Shown here: one piece after another, positions 7,486 to 10,660 of the stretch
Layout of the letters: the number at the start of each line of letters is the position of its first letter
Position numbering within the stretch: position 1 is the first letter of the stretch
Assembly: GCA_964514665.1 (NCBI GenBank)
Contig: CAZESH010000141.1
Location: forward strand, 1 to 10,660
Length of the DNA: 10,660 nucleotides
Direction of reading: 5' to 3'
Source: CAZESH01 sp964514665
GTDB lineage: Bacteria > Bacillota > Bacilli > Paenibacillales > KCTC-25726
The notes under the pieces: generated by a model
Seen by the model: the letters and a program-made list of their open reading frames with translations, nothing else
Told to the model about the DNA's origin: nothing
The model's database searches: none
Translations under genes and position numbers: made by a program

Positions 7486-7575
7486 GGAGAGGTGGTCGAG
7501 TGGTTGAAGGCTCTGGTCTTGAAAACCAGCGAAGGGGTAACTCTTCCGTGGGTTCGAATCCCACCCTCTCCGCCA
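7486..7575 (+). tRNA. tRNA-Ser (anticodon UGA)
   Basis: The gene is 90 bases long, with acceptor strands GGAGAGG and CCTCTCC paired over 7 bp, discriminator G and an encoded CCA (7573-7575). The anticodon stem CTGGT/ACCAG encloses loop CTTGAAA with anticodon TGA at 7520-7522, which reads UCA (and other UCN by wobble). The long variable arm typical of class II serine tRNAs is present (GAAGGGG and CTCTTCC around TAA). The T-arm has GTGGG, TTCGAAT and CCCAC. It sits directly downstream of the gene for its synthetase, matching B. subtilis. Confidence 0.98.
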
Positions 7576-7607
7576 TTAAAAACAAATTTGATAAAAGTGG
7601 AATTTAC

Positions 7608-7632
7608 GAGAGCGAGAGCTCTCTTTTTTTTT
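7608..7632 (+). terminator. Intrinsic terminator of tRNA-Ser
   Basis: A perfect 6-bp stem GAGAGC/GCTCTC is closed by a GAGA loop, which is of GNRA type, and followed by nine T residues. It lies 32 bases after the tRNA CCA end and separates the housekeeping block from the regulator gene. Confidence 0.92.
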
Positions 7633-7677
7633 GTTAAAAATTAATACTGAAAAAAAACATCATAAAATATTATAAAA

Positions 7678-7701
7678 ACATGAAGAAAATTTTCTTCATG
7701 T
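7678..7701. promoter_or_regulatory. 24-bp perfect palindrome, probable operator of the adjacent MurR/RpiR regulator
   Basis: Positions 7678-7689 (ACATGAAGAAAA) are exactly repeated in reverse complement at 7690-7701, giving a 24-bp palindrome with no mismatch. It ends just before a candidate extended -10 and would cover the -35 region of that promoter, a typical repressor position. No second copy was seen before the binding-protein gene or the permease gene. The assignment to the neighbouring regulator is inferred from position and from the palindromic sites usual for this dimeric family. Confidence 0.6.
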
Positions 7702-7702
7702 A

Positions 7703-7711
7703 TGTTATGAT
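7703..7711 (+). promoter_or_regulatory. Candidate extended -10 promoter of the regulator gene
   Basis: TGTTATGAT contains TATGAT (five of six bases) preceded by TG and one spacer base. No good -35 exists at 17 bases, where the palindrome lies. Transcription would start near 7718, about 35 bases before the TTG start. Confidence 0.45.
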
Positions 7712-7752
7712 TATTTCATAAAAAAATTCCGAGCATTTAGGGGTGACTAAAA

Positions 7753-8634
7753 TTGGAAAATGCTGCAGTAAATAATAACGATACATTTATTCGTTTCAGA
7801 GAGATCGATGGAAATTTAACACCTGCTGAGAAAAAAGCCGCAGACTTTATTTTGGAAAATAGAGATGAGGTAATTCATTGGTCAATCACCGATTTGGCGC
7901 AAAAAAGCAGCAGCAGTGAATCGACAATCGTACGTCTATGTAAAAAACTGCGTTTAAAAGGTTATCAGGAGTTAAGAGTATTCCTTGCTCAGGAAATCGT
8001 ATCCCCTGTCAAACAAATTCATGAGGAAATTAATATTACGGATGGTGCCGTGGAAATTCAGAAAAAGGTATTTCAAGCGGCATCGCAAGCGTTGGCGGAT
8101 ACTGAGCAGATTCTTCCCGCCGAGAATATAGAAAATGCGATACAAACCCTTCTCCATTCCAATAGTATTTCTTTTTTTGGAATCGGTGCATCCGGTGTAA
8201 TCGCAACCGATGCATTTTACCGCTTTTCGAAACTGGGAATACCCTGCCATGTAGCGACGGATGCACATAGCCAAGTCAACAAGTCTATTCTTTTGAACGA
8301 ACGGGATACGGTAATCGCGATTTCCCATTCGGGAAAAACCCGTGATGTGATCCGGGCAATTGATACAGCCAAGAAACAAGGGGCCCGCATTATTTCAGTG
8401 ACCCAATTCAGTCATTCTCCAATTATCGAATTGGCTGATATCGTGCTGTATACCTCTTCTAAAGAAACCGCATTCCGTTCCGAGGCTATGGCGTCAAGAA
8501 TTGCTCAATTGGCCATTATTGATTCCTTGTTTGTTGGAGTGGCGTTGTCACGATATGAAGAAGTGATCAAAAACCTTGAAAAATCCAGGGAATCAATGAG
8601 AGGGATGAGAATCAACCACATACGGGAACTCTAA
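7753..8634 (+). CDS. MurR/RpiR-family transcriptional regulator (HTH plus SIS)
   Basis: DNA-binding regulator that senses a phosphorylated sugar; 293 aa. The TTG start at 7753 has AGGGGTGA (7739-7746) six bases upstream. The N-terminal RpiR-type helix-turn-helix domain covers about 12-80 (LTPAEKKAADFILEN, then ITDLAQKSSSSESTIVRLCKKL and GYQELR). The SIS sugar-isomerase domain covers about 125-260: FFGIGASG at 141-148 and the phosphosugar-binding ISHSGKTRD at 190-198, whose serines 191 and 193 are the expected phosphate contacts. There is no sign of a catalytic role. The palindrome upstream suggests autoregulation, and no terminator separates it from the binding-protein gene. The effector is unknown; relatives respond to MurNAc-6-P, GlcN-6-P, ribose-5-P and similar compounds. 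A symbol is withheld because the specificity cannot be read. Confidence 0.93.
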   Translation: MENAAVNNNDTFIRFREIDGNLTPAEKKAADFILENRDEVIHWSITDLAQKSSSSESTIVRLCKKLRLKGYQELRVFLAQEIVSPVKQIHEEINITDGAVEIQKKVFQAASQALADTEQILPAENIENAIQTLLHSNSISFFGIGASGVIATDAFYRFSKLGIPCHVATDAHSQVNKSILLNERDTVIAISHSGKTRDVIRAIDTAKKQGARIISVTQFSHSPIIELADIVLYTSSKETAFRSEAMASRIAQLAIIDSLFVGVALSRYEEVIKNLEKSRESMRGMRINHIREL

Positions 8635-8650
8635 AAGGAGGTGAGTTTTT

Positions 8651-8692
8651 TTGCCATTACTGGTTTTTGAAAGCGTTCCAAATTTAAAGTAA
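8651..8692 (+). CDS. Possible 13-codon leader peptide upstream of the binding-protein gene
   Basis: A TTG at 8651 opens a 13-residue frame (MPLLVFESVPNLK) ending with TAA at 8690-8692. It is preceded by AAAAGGAGGTGA (8633-8644), an almost complete match to the anti-Shine-Dalgarno end of 16S rRNA, with GGAGG 9 bases before the TTG. Such a strong site with no larger gene behind it is unexpected. It may encode a leader peptide, keep ribosomes on the operon transcript, or be a relic of a lost gene. A cre-like sequence lies inside it. No protein family is recognisable, and translation is unproven. Confidence 0.3.
   Translation: MPLLVFESVPNLK
8668..8681 (+). promoter_or_regulatory. cre-like site (CcpA catabolite control)
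   Basis: TGAAAGCGTTCCAA fits the Bacillus cre consensus TGWAARCGYTWNCW at 12 of 14 positions, including the whole left half and the central CG. It lies 52 bases before the binding-protein start, between regulator and transporter genes. CcpA bound here could repress the transporter, either at a local promoter or as a roadblock. No clear promoter was identified at this spot. Confidence 0.5.
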
Positions 8693-8732
8693 TGCAAATC
8701 AGTTCAGTTAAAAAGGGGAGGCAAAATACAAC

Positions 8733-10391
8733 ATGTTCAAATCATTCAAATTTCTTGCTGTCATGATCTTTATCATCGCTTTGGTTACAGGATGCTCCAA
8801 TGCAAACGATAAAGCATCCGAGCCGCAACAATCACAAAATACCGAAACCCAGAAAGACAGCCCAAAAGAGACGGGTGCCGATAAAACGGCAGAATCCAAA
8901 CAGCTTGTTTATGCTCAAAGCATACCGATCACGTTCCTTGATACTGCGGGAATGCAGCCTCAAGGCTATCCGTCAGGTTATGAAGCGGCATTTGCCATTT
9001 ATAACGGTCTGGTTAAATTTGACGAAAATTTAAATTTTAAACCGGATCTTGCCACGGAATGGTCCGTAGGCGATGACGGATTGACCTGGACCTTTAAACT
9101 TCGCGAAGGAGTCCAGTTTCAAGATGGCACACCGTTTAATGCGGATGCCGTTGTAAAAGCCTATTCACGTATGCTCGATAAAGAAATAAATGTTGGTGCT
9201 TATACTTTGTGGTCCCGCATTGATAAAGTAGTCAAGAAAGACGATTATACGGTTCAAGTAATCACGAAGGAACCTTACGGCGGGCTATTGAATGTGCTTG
9301 CACACGGTTCCGCTTTGATTCCAAGCCCGACCGCTGTTGAAAAATACGGCAAAGATTACTCTTTAAATCCTGTGGGAACCGGACCGTACATGTTGGAAAA
9401 ATTCGATCCGGGCACGGGATTGGTGTTAAAACGAAACGATAACTATTTCGGCGGTACACCACGTTATGAGAAAATCACTTTCCAATATGTTGCGGATCCT
9501 TCTGCACGGATTGCTGCGCTGAAAAGCGGACAAGCCGATGTGATCGATGCCGTGCCGGTGGAATTTGCCGATGAACTGAAATCCAATCCTCAAATAGATT
9601 TGATTACTAAGCCAGGATTACAGGTTTTCGGTATCGGGTTGAACCAAAACAGCAAAATCCTCCAAGATGCAGATGTACGTCATGCGTTAAACTATGCGAT
9701 CAATAAGGAAGCGATCGTCAAAGTGCTCTTTAAGGGATACAATACAGTTTTGGACAGTCCTTTGGCACCCAATACGGTTGGACATGTGACATCCGGAGAT
9801 TATAAGTTCAATGCCGATAAAGCGAAACAATTACTGGCTGATGCCGGTTGGAAGCTCGGCTCGGACGGGATCCTTGAGAAGAATGGACAGAAAATGCAGT
9901 TCACGCTGAAGACTCCGGAAGGTGCATATCCGAACGATGTGATGATCGCTGAAACCATTCAAAATCAGCTCAAAACCATCGGGGTTGATGTCAAGATCAA
10001 TAAAGTGGAGAAATCCACATTCTGGAGCGGTTTGAAGGTTGCCGCAGATAAAACCGATTTTGATATGGTCTTGTGGGGATATAACCCTTCTCATGGAGAT
10101 GGCTATATTCATCTTGATGCCATGTATACGACAAACCCGAAAGCATCAGAAGCACCGCCGCAGTGGAACCATATTTGGTACAGCAACAAACAGGTAGACC
10201 AATTGTTGGAGGATTCCCGCAAACAAGTCGATATGAATAAGCGCACCCAAATGCTGGGACAGGCTGAAAAATTGATTTGGGATGATGCACCTTATATTTG
10301 GTTGTATTCCAACAGCATTATCACAGCCAAAAAGAAGAATATTGAAGGCGTTACTGTACTGCCTGTTGTCTTCACCAAAGTTAACGATTAA
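8733..10391 (+). CDS. ABC transporter substrate-binding lipoprotein, family 5 (GsiB/DppA/OppA type)
   Basis: Extracytoplasmic receptor of a peptide-type ABC importer; 552 aa. The ATG at 8733 has AAGGGGAGG (8713-8721) 11 bases upstream. A lipoprotein signal ends in the lipobox LVTGC with Cys21. A polar Gln/Lys/Glu-rich tether (about 22-56) precedes the SBP_bac_5 domain. Family motifs include DGLTWTFKLREGVQFQDGTP (115-134), SPTAVEKYGKDY (198-209), PVGTGPYMLEKF (213-224), DVRHALNYAINKEAIVKVLF (314-333) and WYSNKQVDQLL (482-492). The last three, with the stretch GYNPSHGDGY near 449, resemble glutathione-binding GsiB of E. coli more than DppA, as judged from memory. Family members carry peptides, glutathione, nickel, opines or oligosaccharides, so the substrate is open. 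A sugar-phosphate-sensing regulator upstream hints at a sugar-containing ligand such as a muropeptide; that is inference only. Confidence 0.93.
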   Translation: MFKSFKFLAVMIFIIALVTGCSNANDKASEPQQSQNTETQKDSPKETGADKTAESKQLVYAQSIPITFLDTAGMQPQGYPSGYEAAFAIYNGLVKFDENLNFKPDLATEWSVGDDGLTWTFKLREGVQFQDGTPFNADAVVKAYSRMLDKEINVGAYTLWSRIDKVVKKDDYTVQVITKEPYGGLLNVLAHGSALIPSPTAVEKYGKDYSLNPVGTGPYMLEKFDPGTGLVLKRNDNYFGGTPRYEKITFQYVADPSARIAALKSGQADVIDAVPVEFADELKSNPQIDLITKPGLQVFGIGLNQNSKILQDADVRHALNYAINKEAIVKVLFKGYNTVLDSPLAPNTVGHVTSGDYKFNADKAKQLLADAGWKLGSDGILEKNGQKMQFTLKTPEGAYPNDVMIAETIQNQLKTIGVDVKINKVEKSTFWSGLKVAADKTDFDMVLWGYNPSHGDGYIHLDAMYTTNPKASEAPPQWNHIWYSNKQVDQLLEDSRKQVDMNKRTQMLGQAEKLIWDDAPYIWLYSNSIITAKKKNIEGVTVLPVVFTKVND

Positions 10392-10449
10392 TGGTCTAAT
10401 CGGAACTACAGAAAGATAAAACGGTATACTGGGATTATTATCTGGATTG

Positions 10450-10480
10450 GATAGGAAAGTACGCTTCGTACTTTCCTATC
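10450..10480 (+). repeat. 14-bp perfect hairpin between binding-protein and permease genes
   Basis: GATAGGAAAGTACG (10450-10463) pairs perfectly with 10467-10480 around the three-base turn CTT. It lies 58 bases after the binding-protein stop. The bases that follow (TATATGAATT) are not a T-tract, so it is unlikely to be an efficient intrinsic terminator. Its position fits an mRNA-stabilising or attenuating structure that lets the binding protein be made in excess over the permease, as is common in such operons. That role is inferred. Confidence 0.7.
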
Positions 10481-10524
10481 TATATGAATTTGAATAGAAG
10501 CGGAAAGGGAAGGAGGAGTGGATA

Positions 10525-10660
10525 TTGAGCAGCTATGTTATTCGTAGATTCATTTATTTGATTCTTCAAGTCATTATTGTCCTGACACTCATGTTTATTC
10601 TATTTCGCCTCGTTCCCGGAGATCCCGCATCTTTGCTGATTGGAGGCATGGCATCACAGG
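10525..10660 (+). CDS. ABC transporter permease, DppB/OppB type (5' end only)
   Basis: Start of the first membrane component of the importer; it runs off the right edge after 45 codons. The TTG at 10525 follows AAGGAGGA (10510-10517) by 7 bases. The protein begins MSSYVIRRFIYLI, then a hydrophobic membrane segment (about residues 9-32), then FRLVPGDPASLL, the hallmark N-terminal signature of DppB/OppB/GsiC permeases. A GTG at 10518 is in another frame and was not chosen. By family habit a DppC-type permease and one or two ATPases should follow outside the window. Confidence 0.9.
   Translation, partial: MSSYVIRRFIYLILQVIIVLTLMFILFRLVPGDPASLLIGGMASQ

Noticed and set aside
7459..7644. Small plus-strand open frame of 61 codons
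   Set aside because: It runs through the tRNA-Ser gene and its terminator, so it is not a protein gene.
10450..10480. Intrinsic terminator after the binding-protein gene
   Set aside because: The stem is excellent but no T-tract follows, and the permease gene with a strong ribosome site comes 44 bases later; recorded as an intercistronic hairpin instead.
1..10660. CRISPR array, insertion sequence, prophage, toxin-antitoxin or defence genes
   Set aside because: No regularly spaced repeats, transposase or integrase motifs, or defence-type domains were seen on either strand; the window is housekeeping genes plus one transporter locus.

Overview
The window looks like the origin-proximal core of a low-to-mid GC Firmicute, most likely of the Paenibacillaceae/Bacillales. 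Three things point there: strong GGAGG-type ribosome sites, frequent TTG and GTG starts, and the gene order. From the left end it runs 5S rRNA 3' end, lipoprotein, guaB, dacA, pdxS, pdxT, serS, tRNA-Ser(UGA). From memory this closely follows the Bacillus subtilis block downstream of gyrA and rrnO (yaaC, guaB, dacA, pdxS, pdxT, serS, trnSL-Ser1). The genus is inferred from layout and protein resemblance; no search was run.

Region 1-60 holds the last bases of a 5S rRNA gene and the intrinsic terminator of its rrn operon. Region 163-1452 encodes a lipoprotein with a DUF4015-type putative glycoside hydrolase domain, in the position B. subtilis gives to yaaC. Region 1469-3071 is a self-contained guaB unit with an extended -10 promoter and a clean terminator. 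dacA (3138-4484, a D,D-carboxypeptidase) follows with one or two extended -10 elements of its own. pdxS, pdxT and serS (4567-7400) are closely spaced and probably cotranscribed from a promoter just upstream of pdxS. They supply pyridoxal 5'-phosphate synthase and seryl-tRNA synthetase. A tRNA-Ser(UGA) gene with its own promoter and terminator closes the housekeeping block at 7632.

From 7633 onward the content is accessory. It holds a MurR/RpiR-family sugar-phosphate-sensing regulator, a lipoprotein solute-binding protein of ABC family 5 (GsiB/DppA/OppA type) and the start of a DppB-type permease that runs off the right edge. A 24-bp perfect palindrome sits just upstream of an extended -10 element before the regulator gene. 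Between the regulator and the binding-protein gene lies a cre-like sequence inside a 13-codon frame that has a near-perfect Shine-Dalgarno. A 14-bp perfect hairpin without a T-tract separates the binding-protein and permease genes. Together these suggest a catabolite-controlled, self-regulated uptake operon whose substrate cannot be read from the sequence.

Nothing here demands a wholly new biological system. The best leads are the regulatory architecture of the 7.6-10.5 kb uptake locus, the uncharacterised surface lipoprotein between rrn and guaB, and the absence of a T-box leader directly before serS.
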